From: Desulfobacterales bacterium GWB2_56_26
GTDB taxonomy: Bacteria; Desulfobacterota; Desulfobulbia; Desulfobulbales; Desulfocapsaceae
DNA length: 43,815 bases
Assembly (NCBI GenBank): GCA_001799365.1
Contig: MGTI01000014.1
Span: 1 to 43,815, forward strand
Reading direction: 5' to 3'
Of the stretch, positions 9,001 through 17,305 are shown in pieces. The notes under the pieces were generated by a model. That model was not told where the DNA came from. It worked only from the letters and a program-made list of their open reading frames with translations, and made no database searches. The position numbers and the translations under genes are program-made. Every line of letters begins with the position of its first letter. The first letter of the stretch is position 1.

Positions 9001-10360
9001 TGTAAAAGCCTACAAGGACAAGGGTACGACCGCCGCCATGGAGTATAAACCCGGAGGCGCAGCCATCCGTACCGCAGGCGGGGAACGGGTCGGACTTACC
9101 GACAAAAGGGTGAAGCTGCTGGTGCCGGCCATGGGCAAATTCGGCACGCCGCTTTTGGCCGATGCTTTCGCCGGTTGCGGCATCCGGACCGAACAACTGC
9201 CGCCGGCCGATACCGAAAGCCTCAAGCTGGGCCGGGGCCATTCCAGCTGCAAGGAATGTTTGCCGCTGCAGACGACGCTGGGCACCGTTCTCCACTATCT
9301 GCAGAAAGACCGGCCCGAGGGCCAGATTACCGCCTATCTCATGCCCAACGCCGACGGACCGTGCCGGTTCGGCCAGTACAACGTTCTGACCAGAAGGCTC
9401 ATCGCCCGCCAGAACATTGCCGATACGGCGGTGTTTTCGCCTTCGACCGAGAACTGCTACGGCGGCCTGGGCACCAAATTCCAGATCGCCGCCTGGCGGG
9501 CAATCGTCACCGGCGATGTATTCGATGAAATGTGGTCCACCATCCTGACTGCGGCAGCTGATAAAGAGGCGGCCCTTACGCTGCTGGATGAACGCCACCG
9601 GGCGCTGCGCCGGGTCATCGCCGGAGACTGGCGAACCCTGGCCCGTGAGCTTAAAAGAAGCGCCGGAAAGCTGGCCGCAATTGTTCTGACCAAGGATTAT
9701 CGGACCATTCCCAAGATATCTCTTGCGGGAGAAATCTATGTCCGCCACGATCCCCTCTCCCTGCAGATGCTGGTGGAGAGATTGGCTGCGCGCGGGTTCA
9801 TCGTCCGGACAGCGCAGAACAGCGAATGGTTCAAATATGTAGACTGGCTGATCGAAAACGGCCTTCATGGCAAAAATTCCATCAATTTCCGTATAGTTAA
9901 CTGGATAAAAGGGCGAATCGACCGGCAGATCCGCGAGCTTTTGGCCCCTGCCGGACTCTTCTACCACGGCGATATGCGGGTCGGGCCGGTGGTCGGGCTC
10001 GGCGCCCGCTTTCTTTCGCCGGAGGTCCAGGGCGAGGCCATTCTCACCATCGGCTCGGCCTTTCACGACATTCTCAATCCCGCCTGCGGGATCATCTCCA
10101 TCGGCCCCTTCGGCTGCATGCCGAGCCGGGTAGCGGAAGCGATACTGCAGCAACGGTTTACCGCCGGGGAGAAAAAACGGATGAACGGTCACGCCGGTTC
10201 CCCCATCCTTAAAAACGGCGAGCGGAAATTCCCCTTTCTGGCCATCGAAACCGACGGCGCTCCCTTCCCGCAGATCATAGAGGCTCGGCTGGAGGCCTTC
10301 TGCCTGCAGGCGGAACGGCTGCACCGCGAGATGCTTGCCGGATCGCCGGATTATTGTTGA
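6080..10360 (+). CDS. Large acyl-CoA dehydratase activase fusion (two BadF/BcrA-type ASKHA ATPase domains, DUF2229, HgdB-like C-terminal part)
   Basis: Two HgdC-like cores: NKCAAGTGDFFLQQ...GRCSVFCKSD and LGLDVGSTTTKGVLL...ELGGQDAKYTYL...NEACSAGTGSFLEE; DUF2229-like FICGGGKEKCDRKCEIARI; C-terminal KECLPLQTTLG...GPCRFGQY. Confidence 0.92.
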   Translation: MHKDVEHSLGICLGASTVSLVEVERRAGTPPVIVKHAAKAHQGSVRDCLDALLQETGNLTEKKLCVTGRNFRHSLNLSSISEPEATELAVGHILPADHPYRLVISAGGETFLVYHLDDLNCIGNIHTGNKCAAGTGDFFLQQLRRMDIPLAEATAMELPEKSFRISGRCSVFCKSDCTHALNKGVAKNAVVAGLTSMMADKLLELIKDFDIGHVLLVGGCAGNTGMVHYLRQKIGNLYIPAEAAYFEALGAALWALDHAPRPYPGRDRLFCDNACNFSFHKPLTAFRHLVHYKNRPHGKAEAGDHTILGLDVGSTTTKGVLLRRNDKEVLASAYLRTNGDPVGAARNVYRSLWDQLSVPVVIEAVGVTGSGRQIAGLHAMTPGVVNEIIAHATAAAFYDPEVDTILELGGQDAKYTYLANGVPNDYAMNEACSAGTGSFLEESARESLGLEVSDIGNMAFLGEKPPNFSDQCAAFISSDIKNGVQQRISTENIVAGLVYSVALNFINRVKGNRPVGQKIFIQGGVCYNQAVPVAMAALTGKEVIVPPDPGLIGAFGVALEVEKRLEQGLIQPAVFDLEVLATREVGYEKPFICGGGKEKCDRKCEIARITLAGKTYPFGGICNRYDNMLRNADIDSSGCNLVAARQNLIFAGEESETEHARPTVRMNRSFLINTYYPFYRRYLEELGMNLILPKSVSPAGIARRGAQFCYPAELAHGYLADMLELAADFTLLPHIIGIPSGNGEMSCTCVFVQSEPFYLRSAFRELETPATLSPTLDFSAGFHDQQRVFGELTVKLGRTAPQGRKAFACAHEEQTKCRRQLKEIGQKFLTDLEKSPDRFAVVLFGRPYNSFTDIANKGIAMKFATRGVPIVPFDLLPFEDQNLDEEINMYWAMGDSLLRCARFVAGHPQLFAAYITNFSCGPDSFIITYFRDTMGAKPSLTLELDSHTADAGLETRIEAFLDIVGTCRKLGKSFVKAYKDKGTTAAMEYKPGGAAIRTAGGERVGLTDKRVKLLVPAMGKFGTPLLADAFAGCGIRTEQLPPADTESLKLGRGHSSCKECLPLQTTLGTVLHYLQKDRPEGQITAYLMPNADGPCRFGQYNVLTRRLIARQNIADTAVFSPSTENCYGGLGTKFQIAAWRAIVTGDVFDEMWSTILTAAADKEAALTLLDERHRALRRVIAGDWRTLARELKRSAGKLAAIVLTKDYRTIPKISLAGEIYVRHDPLSLQMLVERLAARGFIVRTAQNSEWFKYVDWLIENGLHGKNSINFRIVNWIKGRIDRQIRELLAPAGLFYHGDMRVGPVVGLGARFLSPEVQGEAILTIGSAFHDILNPACGIISIGPFGCMPSRVAEAILQQRFTAGEKKRMNGHAGSPILKNGERKFPFLAIETDGAPFPQIIEARLEAFCLQAERLHREMLAGSPDYC

Positions 10361-10443
10361 TATATCTTAGCCTTCTCGGGTAATGCTACAGAGGAAGACA
10401 AGGCGAAGGATGTCATGCAATAATTTCCATTCGATAAATTGAA

Positions 10444-11769
10444 ATGCCTACCACCACAGCATCGGACAGTGTCAAAAAAAAACGTGTCTCCTCTGGCATT
10501 CCCGAACTCGACAGGCTACTCGGCGATCTGTTCATCGGCGACAACGTCCTCTGGTACGAAGACGCCGGCAGCTTTTCCGCGATCTTCTGCCTGAAATTCA
10601 TCCGGGAGACGCTGGCCCGCAAAAAACCGCTGATCTATGTCACCTTCGATCGGTCCCCGAAAAACGTGGTGTCCTTTTTGGGGACGCTCGCCGAGAGCCA
10701 GAACCTGACCATTCTCGACTGCTTCACCAACGGCAAGGGCGACCGGTCCGAGGTTTTCAACAAATTCTATGAGAAGGACGGCGCCCTGTGGCCCTACCAG
10801 GTGATCAAGCTGAACGACCCGTCCAATCCCGGCCATGTCGGCGAGGCGATCTACGGTCTGCACAGCAATCTGTCGGGAGACGTTCATTTCATTCTCGACA
10901 GCCTGACCGGCATGCAGGCCCTCTGGGGCGGCGAGGAGCAGGTGCTGCAGTTCTACGCCAGGACCTGTCCCCGCCTCTACGAACTGGAGACCATTGCCTA
11001 CTGGCTCATTGAAAAAGGCGCGCACTCCAACCGGCTCAAGGCCAATATCAACAAGATCGCCCAGGTGGCGATCGACCTGTCGGTGCGCCGCGGCAAGTCG
11101 ATGCTGAAGATCGTCAAGGCGGAGAAGCGGAATTCGAAATTCTTGAACGAACAGCACGAGTATGCCTGCGAGGATTCCGACATCGTCTTCGAAAGCCAGC
11201 GTCAGGAGAAAGGAAAATTCGATCTCGGGGCAAAGATCAAGAGTTTCAGGCTGTTGCGGGGACTCAGTCAGAAGCGTCTTGCCGACCTGACCGGGGTGAC
11301 CCCGAGCACCATATCCCAGGTGGAAAAAAACCTGATCTACCCCTCGCTGCCGGCGTTGTTCCGGATCGCCGAAAGCCTTGCCATCGACATGGCCACCTTC
11401 TTCAAGGAACACGGGTTGACTAAAAATTCCCTCGTCCATCCCGTCGACAAACGGTCACCCCTGCCGCTCGACAAGATTACCAAGGACAAGGCGACGGCCG
11501 AACTGCTGATGCCGCCGGATCTGGCCACCGGGTTGCAGGCGGCGATTGTCAGAATCCGGCCCGGCAAAAAACTCGTCGGTCATTTCGTGGTTCACAAGGG
11601 TGAGGAGTTCGGGTATCTCCTCACCGGACGGCTGGAAATGACCATAGACAACGAATCATACGAGGTAAATCCGGGCGACGCCGTGTTCCTGCCGAAGGAT
11701 ACTCCCGGCGGGTGGCGCAATACCGGCGAGGCCGTGGCCGATCTGCTCTGGATAACGGTACGGGGATAA
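10444..11769 (+). CDS. KaiC/RecA-like (degenerate) domain - XRE HTH - cupin fusion regulator
   Basis: N-term SSGIPELDRLLGDLFIGDNVLWYEDAGSFSAIFCLKFI (KaiC-like, no GKT); HTH KIKSFRLLRGLSQKRLADLTGVTPSTISQVEKNLIYPSLPALFRIAESLAI; cupin GKKLVGHFVVHKGEEFGYLLTGRLEMTIDNESYEVNPGDAVFLPKDTPGGWRNTGE. Confidence 0.88.
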   Translation: MPTTTASDSVKKKRVSSGIPELDRLLGDLFIGDNVLWYEDAGSFSAIFCLKFIRETLARKKPLIYVTFDRSPKNVVSFLGTLAESQNLTILDCFTNGKGDRSEVFNKFYEKDGALWPYQVIKLNDPSNPGHVGEAIYGLHSNLSGDVHFILDSLTGMQALWGGEEQVLQFYARTCPRLYELETIAYWLIEKGAHSNRLKANINKIAQVAIDLSVRRGKSMLKIVKAEKRNSKFLNEQHEYACEDSDIVFESQRQEKGKFDLGAKIKSFRLLRGLSQKRLADLTGVTPSTISQVEKNLIYPSLPALFRIAESLAIDMATFFKEHGLTKNSLVHPVDKRSPLPLDKITKDKATAELLMPPDLATGLQAAIVRIRPGKKLVGHFVVHKGEEFGYLLTGRLEMTIDNESYEVNPGDAVFLPKDTPGGWRNTGEAVADLLWITVRG

Positions 11770-11780
11770 AGCTGAAAAAA

Positions 11781-11812
11781 CATCACCGAGCCATGCAACC
11801 GGATCGGTGATG
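11781..11812. terminator. Hairpin between convergent genes
   Basis: CATCACCGA-N14-TCGGTGATG, perfect 9-bp arms. Confidence 0.6.
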
Positions 11813-11817
11813 AAGGG

Positions 11818-11844
11818 CTGCTGCCGCATTGGCCACGGCAGCAG
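11818..11844. terminator. Second hairpin between convergent genes
   Basis: CTGCTGCCG-N9-CGGCAGCAG followed by TTTACTGTTT; perfect 9-bp arms. Confidence 0.6.
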
Positions 11845-11867
11845 TTTACTGTTTCGTCCTGTATGAA

Positions 11868-13505
11868 TCAGGCCAGCAGAATCGCTCGCGCGCTTTCGTT
11901 CTTGGCGTCGGTGATGTGAGTTATCCCCGTCTCGCGGGCGGTCTCGCGGTTCGCCGCATAAATATCCTCCCGGCTGATCTGGGAAACCTTGAACTTGCGG
12001 GCACCGGCCAGCAACTGCTGGATGCCGCAGGCAAGTTTGTCGGCCATGGTCCACATGGCGATCGCCCCGTACGGAATGTTGCGCATCTCGTCTTTCCCCA
12101 CTTTTTTCTGTACATCGAAATAGGAGGCGAAGATCTCCTCCGGCGTGGTGCCGATTTCAGTGACCGACTTCGGCAGGCTGTCCCAGTTGCCGTTGATCGT
12201 TTCCTTCCGGTCCGGATTGATGACACCCTCGATATTGGCGCCGAGGAAACCGGGGATCATGATGCCCCGGCCCATGCAGATCATCTTGACAAACGGCGCC
12301 CCGAGCGCGAGGCCCTTGAAGATGCTGTCTTCCAGAGCAAAACCGCCGGCAAAGGAGAGATCGACGACCTTTTGCCCGCGGCTAGCCAGGAGGCTCGCGT
12401 ATTCGTAGGCTTTGGCGTGGAGGTTGATGGACGGTACGCCCCAGCTCTGCATCATGTTCCACGGGCTCATGCCCGTGCCGCCGCCGGAACCGTCGATGGT
12501 GAGGAGGTCGAGCCCGGCGTCGGAGGCGAATTTGATCGCCATGGCCAGCTCTTCCATGCCGTAGGAACCGGTCTTCAACGAAATCCGGTCAAAGCCGAGG
12601 CTGCGCAGGTAATCGACCGACTTCATGAAATCTTCCCGGACCAGGGCCACGGTATCAAGATGGGTGCCGCCGAGACGGCTGTGCCGGGCAAAGGATTTGA
12701 TCGCCCCCTTGGCAAAGGCTTCCTGCACCTCGGGCAAGGCAGGATTTGGGTCGACCACGTAGCCGCGCTCCTTGAGGAACAGGGCGTAATCGAGGCTCGT
12801 CACCTGGATCTCGCCGCCGATGTTTTTCGCCCCTTGGCCCCATTTCAGCTCGATTATGCATTTGTTGCCGTACTTTTCGGCAACATATTCGGCAACCCCG
12901 TTGCGGGTGTCCTCGACATTCAACTGGACGATGATGGCGCCATGCCCGTCATAGTAGCGGAGATACACATCGATCCGGCGATCGAGTTCAGGGGAGATTT
13001 TGATGCGGCCGCCGCCCATGGTCGATTCTTTGTCGACACCGACGACATTCTCGCCGATGACGATGGGGATGCCGGTCAGCGCGCAGCCGACGGCGAAGGA
13101 ATTCCAGTACTTGGCGGCAATAAAGGTCGAGCCGAGGGCGCCGGTCATCAACGGCAGGCGGGATTTGGTCTTTATCTTATTTCCGAATTCGGTGGATAGA
13201 TCGACATTGGGGAAAATACAGTCGTCGGCATTGGAAGTGAGCCCATCGCTCAAGCCCACCGAGCCGTATGCATACCCTTGGATTCGCAAAGAGTTGTAGG
13301 ACACCCCGACATGGGTGGTGTTGTTGGCCCCCGCCGTTACCAGGCCGAAGTCGCGGGGATAAAGGAGTTTCCGCCCGACGAGGCTCGATTTCCAGGTCTC
13401 GCATTTGCCGGTGCAGTCGGCCCGGCACAGGGTGCACAATCCCGATTCCGCTGGATTTCCACGATTGGCAGTTCCCAAGACATCGTTCAGTTTTTCAAAA
13501 CGCAT
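11868..13505 (-). CDS. FMN-binding glutamate synthase (GltB2-type) domain protein
   Basis: LLTIDGSGGGTGMSPWNMMQSWGVPS, GGFALEDSIFKGLALGAPFVKMICMGRG; N-terminal Cys cluster CTLCRADCTGKCETW. Confidence 0.9.
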   Translation of the reverse strand: MRFEKLNDVLGTANRGNPAESGLCTLCRADCTGKCETWKSSLVGRKLLYPRDFGLVTAGANNTTHVGVSYNSLRIQGYAYGSVGLSDGLTSNADDCIFPNVDLSTEFGNKIKTKSRLPLMTGALGSTFIAAKYWNSFAVGCALTGIPIVIGENVVGVDKESTMGGGRIKISPELDRRIDVYLRYYDGHGAIIVQLNVEDTRNGVAEYVAEKYGNKCIIELKWGQGAKNIGGEIQVTSLDYALFLKERGYVVDPNPALPEVQEAFAKGAIKSFARHSRLGGTHLDTVALVREDFMKSVDYLRSLGFDRISLKTGSYGMEELAMAIKFASDAGLDLLTIDGSGGGTGMSPWNMMQSWGVPSINLHAKAYEYASLLASRGQKVVDLSFAGGFALEDSIFKGLALGAPFVKMICMGRGIMIPGFLGANIEGVINPDRKETINGNWDSLPKSVTEIGTTPEEIFASYFDVQKKVGKDEMRNIPYGAIAMWTMADKLACGIQQLLAGARKFKVSQISREDIYAANRETARETGITHITDAKNESARAILLA

Positions 13506-13550
13506 TGCAATCTCCTTTCGGATTTCCCTGTGGGAGCTGCCGTCCAAATA

Positions 13551-13590
13551 AAAAAGGCATCTGCCTCACAGAGAGGAAACAGACGCCTTT
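13551..13590 (-). terminator. Intrinsic terminator in the leader of the glutamate synthase-like gene
   Basis: RNA sense: AAGGC-GTCTG-ttt-CCTC-TCTGT-GAGG-CAGAT-GCCTTTTTT; strong stem plus U-tract, upstream of the start codon. Confidence 0.85.
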
Positions 13591-13602
13591 GTCCAGTGTT
13601 TC
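13576..13602 (-). promoter_or_regulatory. ANTAR-type hairpin P2 (hexaloop AAAGGC), antiterminator
   Basis: RNA sense: GAAACA-ctg-GAC-[AAAGGC]-GTC-TGTTTC; loop A1 and G4; sequesters the 5' arm of the terminator. Confidence 0.8.
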
Positions 13603-13608
13603 TACGTG

Positions 13609-13626
13609 CCCCACGCCATTGTGAGG
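13609..13626 (-). promoter_or_regulatory. ANTAR-type hairpin P1 (hexaloop AATGGC)
   Basis: RNA sense: CCTCAC-[AATGGC]-GTGGGG (6 bp, one G-U); outer CTAC/GTAG extends it to 13602..13633. Confidence 0.8.
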
Positions 13627-13657
13627 ATTGTAGTTATGTATTAGTACGTTTTATTAG

Positions 13658-13680
13658 CTTGACTAAATTATCTTGTCAAG
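13658..13680 (-). promoter_or_regulatory. Inverted repeat with embedded TTGACA, candidate promoter/operator
   Basis: CTTGAC-N11-GTCAAG in the 230-nt gap between the ANTAR gene and the gltB-like gene. Confidence 0.45.
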
Positions 13681-13737
13681 ACAAAAATACAATGCTCGTG
13701 CTTTATCCGGAAACAACGGGTTCCGAAAAGACATTGT

Positions 13738-14448
13738 CTACAGTTCGTCGGAAAGCACGATGGCTTCGGCCACATCCTGCATCGACTTCCGGGTATCCAT
13801 GCTCCGTTTCTGGATCCAGCGATAGGCATCCTCGCCGCTCATCTGCCGCCTGTGCATGAGGATCTCCTTGGCACGCTCGATGACCTTGCGGGATTTAAGT
13901 TCCTGTTCGATGACGCGGGTCCTGATGATCAGTTCGGTGTTGTGAATGGCAACCGCCGCCTGGCTCGCCACCGCGGTCAGCATATTGATATCGGTCTCCG
14001 AAAAGACATGGGGCTTGGCGGTAAAACAGTTGAGGACGCCCATGACCTTGTCTTCCCTGCCCATGAGGGGGACACCGACCATGGACACCAGGCCTAACTT
14101 GGCGGCCATTTCCTTTTCCTTGAATCGCTCGTTGGCCAGCACATTGTCGATCACCAGCGGCCGCTGGGTCGAGGCCACGTAGCCGACCACCCCTTCGTGC
14201 ATCCGCAGCACCCGGTCCTTGACATATTCGCGATCGATGGCCTGGGTCGCCTTCAACCTGATCACCGGCGGATTTTCAGTTTCATCGACCAGCCACAGGG
14301 AACAGATTTCAACGCCCGTCACCCTGGCGGTTACCATGACGATAAGCTTGAAGAGATCCTCAAGAAAGAGCTCCGAGGTGATCGCCTGCCCGATATCCAT
14401 CAGCGCCTTGATGTAGCGGTCGTAGGTATGTTGAGGAGATTTTTCCAT
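13738..14448 (-). CDS. GAF-ANTAR domain transcription antiterminator
   Basis: GAF domain (VVGYVASTQRPLVIDNVLANERFKEK...LVSMVGVPLMGREDKVMGVLNCF) and C-terminal ANTAR (RKVIERAKEILMHRRQMSGEDAYRWIQKRSMDTRKSMQDVAEAIV). Confidence 0.93.
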   Translation of the reverse strand: MEKSPQHTYDRYIKALMDIGQAITSELFLEDLFKLIVMVTARVTGVEICSLWLVDETENPPVIRLKATQAIDREYVKDRVLRMHEGVVGYVASTQRPLVIDNVLANERFKEKEMAAKLGLVSMVGVPLMGREDKVMGVLNCFTAKPHVFSETDINMLTAVASQAAVAIHNTELIIRTRVIEQELKSRKVIERAKEILMHRRQMSGEDAYRWIQKRSMDTRKSMQDVAEAIVLSDEL

Positions 14449-14488
14449 TAACTTACACTAACATTGTTGATATCATGTCATCAGATAA

Positions 14489-14740
14489 TCAATTCTGATG
14501 CTGCAGCCAGAGCAATCCTTTTCTGGTGATGAGATTGTACTGCAGATCCGGATCGGTCTCGATAATCCCAAGCCCTTCCATGCTTTTCAAGACCTGCCGA
14601 AGCTCCGGCATTTTCATGTTCAACCGGCCGGCAATGGTTTCCGAGGTAACCAGCTGCGGCTCGGCTTCCTTCAAATTATCCGAAAGAACGGTAAGTACCC
14701 GAAGTTTATGCTCCTGCATTGACATATGCACCTCATTCAT
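14489..14740 (-). CDS. Small winged-helix DNA-binding protein
   Basis: LRVLTVLSDNLKEAEPQLVTSETIAGRLNMKMPELRQVLKSMEGLGIIETDPDLQYNLITRKGLLWLQ. Confidence 0.7.
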   Translation of the reverse strand: MNEVHMSMQEHKLRVLTVLSDNLKEAEPQLVTSETIAGRLNMKMPELRQVLKSMEGLGIIETDPDLQYNLITRKGLLWLQHQN

Positions 14741-14956
14741 GGCAAACGTGGCAATTCTTCATGATTTTTCCTCATATTTTTCTATTCGAAAAGGAGACAA
14801 TCTGCAAACAAAAACCATTTTTTTATTAATTTTTGCATTATTTATTTAGTGTTAGTTAATTCTAGAGTTGTATTACCGAAAAAGCCCCTTTGCCATCCGG
14901 ACTTTTTCCTTTATCTTGTCCATATTTCATCAACAAATCTCTACGGGAAAAGGAAT

Positions 14957-15541
14957 ATGGCCGACCAAGACGATCAACCATCCAGCGACCGCTGGACGAT
15001 TTCTGCCACGAGAACGATTTTCACCAATCCGGTCGTCAACCTGGTAACCAGCCGGGTCCGCTGCGGACGAACGGCAATCGAAAAGGACTTCTATAAATTC
15101 CAGTTTCCGCGCTGGGTCAACATTATCGCCCTGACCGGCAGACAGGAATTGATCCTGATCCGCCAGTACCGCTTCGGCACCGACCGGATCGAATTGGAAA
15201 TTCCCGGCGGGGCGGTCAACGACGGTGAAGACCCGTTGGCGGCCGGTTTACGCGAGCTGCTCGAAGAGACCGGCTATGCCGGACAAAACGGCCGGATCAT
15301 CGGCAAGGTGTGCCCCAATCCGGCTATTCAGAATAACTTCTGCTATACCGTGCTGGTGGAGGATGTCCGGCAGGTGGCCGAACCCTCCCAGGACGACATG
15401 GAGGACATCGAGGTGCTGATCCTGCCGCAGGATGAGGTGCAAAAACTGGTGGTGGACGGCAGCATCAGCCACGGGCTGGTCCTCAACGCGCTGATGTTCT
15501 TTGCCATGGACAAGGCGAAAAACAGGTTCGGCAGGCCATGA
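14957..15541 (+). CDS. NUDIX hydrolase (ADP-ribose pyrophosphatase-like)
   Basis: Nudix box GGAVNDGEDPLAAGLRELLEETGY. Confidence 0.92.
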   Translation: MADQDDQPSSDRWTISATRTIFTNPVVNLVTSRVRCGRTAIEKDFYKFQFPRWVNIIALTGRQELILIRQYRFGTDRIELEIPGGAVNDGEDPLAAGLRELLEETGYAGQNGRIIGKVCPNPAIQNNFCYTVLVEDVRQVAEPSQDDMEDIEVLILPQDEVQKLVVDGSISHGLVLNALMFFAMDKAKNRFGRP

Positions 15542-15708
15542 GCGGCGGAGACGTAAGGCCGTACGACTGCCGTCGGATTCTGGAAATTCATTGACAGAGC
15601 GAGTGTTTCCCGGTAATTCTTGGTGATTCGTGACCAGGTTGCCCGAAGTTACTTTTTCCACACAATTCTCTTAAGGCAACACACGCTTCTCTGAAATATA
15701 CTGAACTG

Positions 15709-15734
15709 AGCGGCAAATTTTTGCCGCTTTTTTT
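15709..15734 (+). terminator. Intrinsic terminator
   Basis: AGCGGCAA-attt-TTGCCGCT followed by TTTTTTT. Confidence 0.8.
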
Positions 15735-15773
15735 ATCACTGTCCATCGTCAAACTCCGAAAACGAGATTCATC

Positions 15774-17288
15774 ATGAGTGAAGAGAGTCAGATTCTTGCC
15801 CAACGTAAAGAAAAAGCCGAATCCCTTGCCGCCCTCGGGGTGAATCTGTACATTAACAGCTTCAAGCCGGCCAATTCGGCAAAAGAACTCCTGCCCAAGG
15901 GAGAGGGTCTCGGTCCCCAGGATGCGGACCCGGAAGGCGCCGTCTATTCCGTGGCCGGTCGCATCATGGCCATGCGCAAATTCGGCAAGGCCGCCTTCTG
16001 CACCGTCGCCGATACCAGCGGCCAAATCCAGATCTATGTGAAGCTGGACGTCCTGGGCGAGGGGATCTTTGAAACCTTCAAAAAATGGGATATCGGCGAC
16101 ATCGTCGGCGTGGAAGGCACCCTGTTCAAGACCAAGGTGGGGGAACTGTCCATCCAGGCGGCGAAGATCGTGATGATCTCCAAGTCGCTGCGGCCCCTGC
16201 CCGACAAATGGCACGGCCTGACCGACGTCGAGACCCGCTACCGTCAGCGCTATGTCGATCTGATCGTCACGCCTGAGACCCGCGAGACCTTTCGCAAGAG
16301 GGTCGAGATCATCCGCCTCGTCCGCGAATACCTGAACGACCAGAACTTCATGGAAGTGGAGACGCCGATGATGCAGCCCATCCCCGGCGGCGCTACCGCA
16401 AAACCTTTCATGACCCATCATAATGCACTGAACATGGACCTCTACCTGCGGATCGCCCCGGAGCTCTATCTGAAGCGCCTCCTGGTCGGAGGCTTTGAGC
16501 GGGTTTTCGAGATCAACCGCAATTTCCGCAACGAAGGGTTGTCGACCCGGCACAACCCCGAGTTCACCATGCTGGAATTCTACCAGGCCTACGCCACCTA
16601 TACAGACCTCATCACCCTCACCGAGAAGATGATCTCGTCGATCTGCGAGAAAGTCAACGGTACCATGAAGATCACCTACCAGGGCACCGAGGTCGACCTC
16701 ACGCCGCCGTGGAAGGTACTGACCATGGATCAGGCGCTCGTCGAGGTTGCCGGAATAGACCCGGCCGCATTGGTCGATGATGCCAAGGTTATGGCCCTGG
16801 CCAAGGAAAAAGGGATTAAACTTGAAGAGAAAGCGGGGCCCGGGAAGGTCAAGACCGAACTCTTCGAGCTGCTGGTCGAGGAGAAGCTTATCAACCCGAC
16901 CTTTATCACCTCTTATCCGACCGAGGTCTCGCCGCTTGCCCGGAGAAACGACCAGGATCCGACGGTTACCGACCGCTTCGAGCTCTTCATCACCGGCCGC
17001 GAGCTGGCCAACGGCTTCAGCGAGCTGAACGACCCGATGGATCAGCTGGGGCGCTTCGAAAAACAGATTGCCGAGCGCGGCGACGACGACGAGATTCATC
17101 CCGAACTGGATGCCGATTACATCCGAGCGCTTGAATACGGCATGCCGTCGGCCGCCGGCGAAGGCATCGGCATCGACCGGCTGGTGATGCTCTTGACCGA
17201 TGCCCCCTCCATCCGCGACGTCATCCTCTTCCCGCACTTAAAACCCGAGACGAAGCTGCAGCAGGAAGTCCTGCCGGAAAAACCATAG
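15774..17288 (+). CDS. lysS: Lysyl-tRNA synthetase (class II)
   Basis: YRQRYVDLIVTPETRETFRKR, FRNEGLSTRHNPEFTMLEFYQAYATY, SAAGEGIGIDRLVMLLTDAPSIRDVILFP. Confidence 0.98.
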   Translation: MSEESQILAQRKEKAESLAALGVNLYINSFKPANSAKELLPKGEGLGPQDADPEGAVYSVAGRIMAMRKFGKAAFCTVADTSGQIQIYVKLDVLGEGIFETFKKWDIGDIVGVEGTLFKTKVGELSIQAAKIVMISKSLRPLPDKWHGLTDVETRYRQRYVDLIVTPETRETFRKRVEIIRLVREYLNDQNFMEVETPMMQPIPGGATAKPFMTHHNALNMDLYLRIAPELYLKRLLVGGFERVFEINRNFRNEGLSTRHNPEFTMLEFYQAYATYTDLITLTEKMISSICEKVNGTMKITYQGTEVDLTPPWKVLTMDQALVEVAGIDPAALVDDAKVMALAKEKGIKLEEKAGPGKVKTELFELLVEEKLINPTFITSYPTEVSPLARRNDQDPTVTDRFELFITGRELANGFSELNDPMDQLGRFEKQIAERGDDDEIHPELDADYIRALEYGMPSAAGEGIGIDRLVMLLTDAPSIRDVILFPHLKPETKLQQEVLPEKP

Positions 17289-17305
17289 ACTGGAAATTAT
17301 AGAAC

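Noticed and set aside
11829-13199. 456-aa plus ORF opposite the glutamate synthase-like gene
   Set aside because: Shadow ORF.
15588-17237. 549-aa minus ORF opposite lysS
   Set aside because: Antisense to a clear lysS; composition typical of shadow ORFs.
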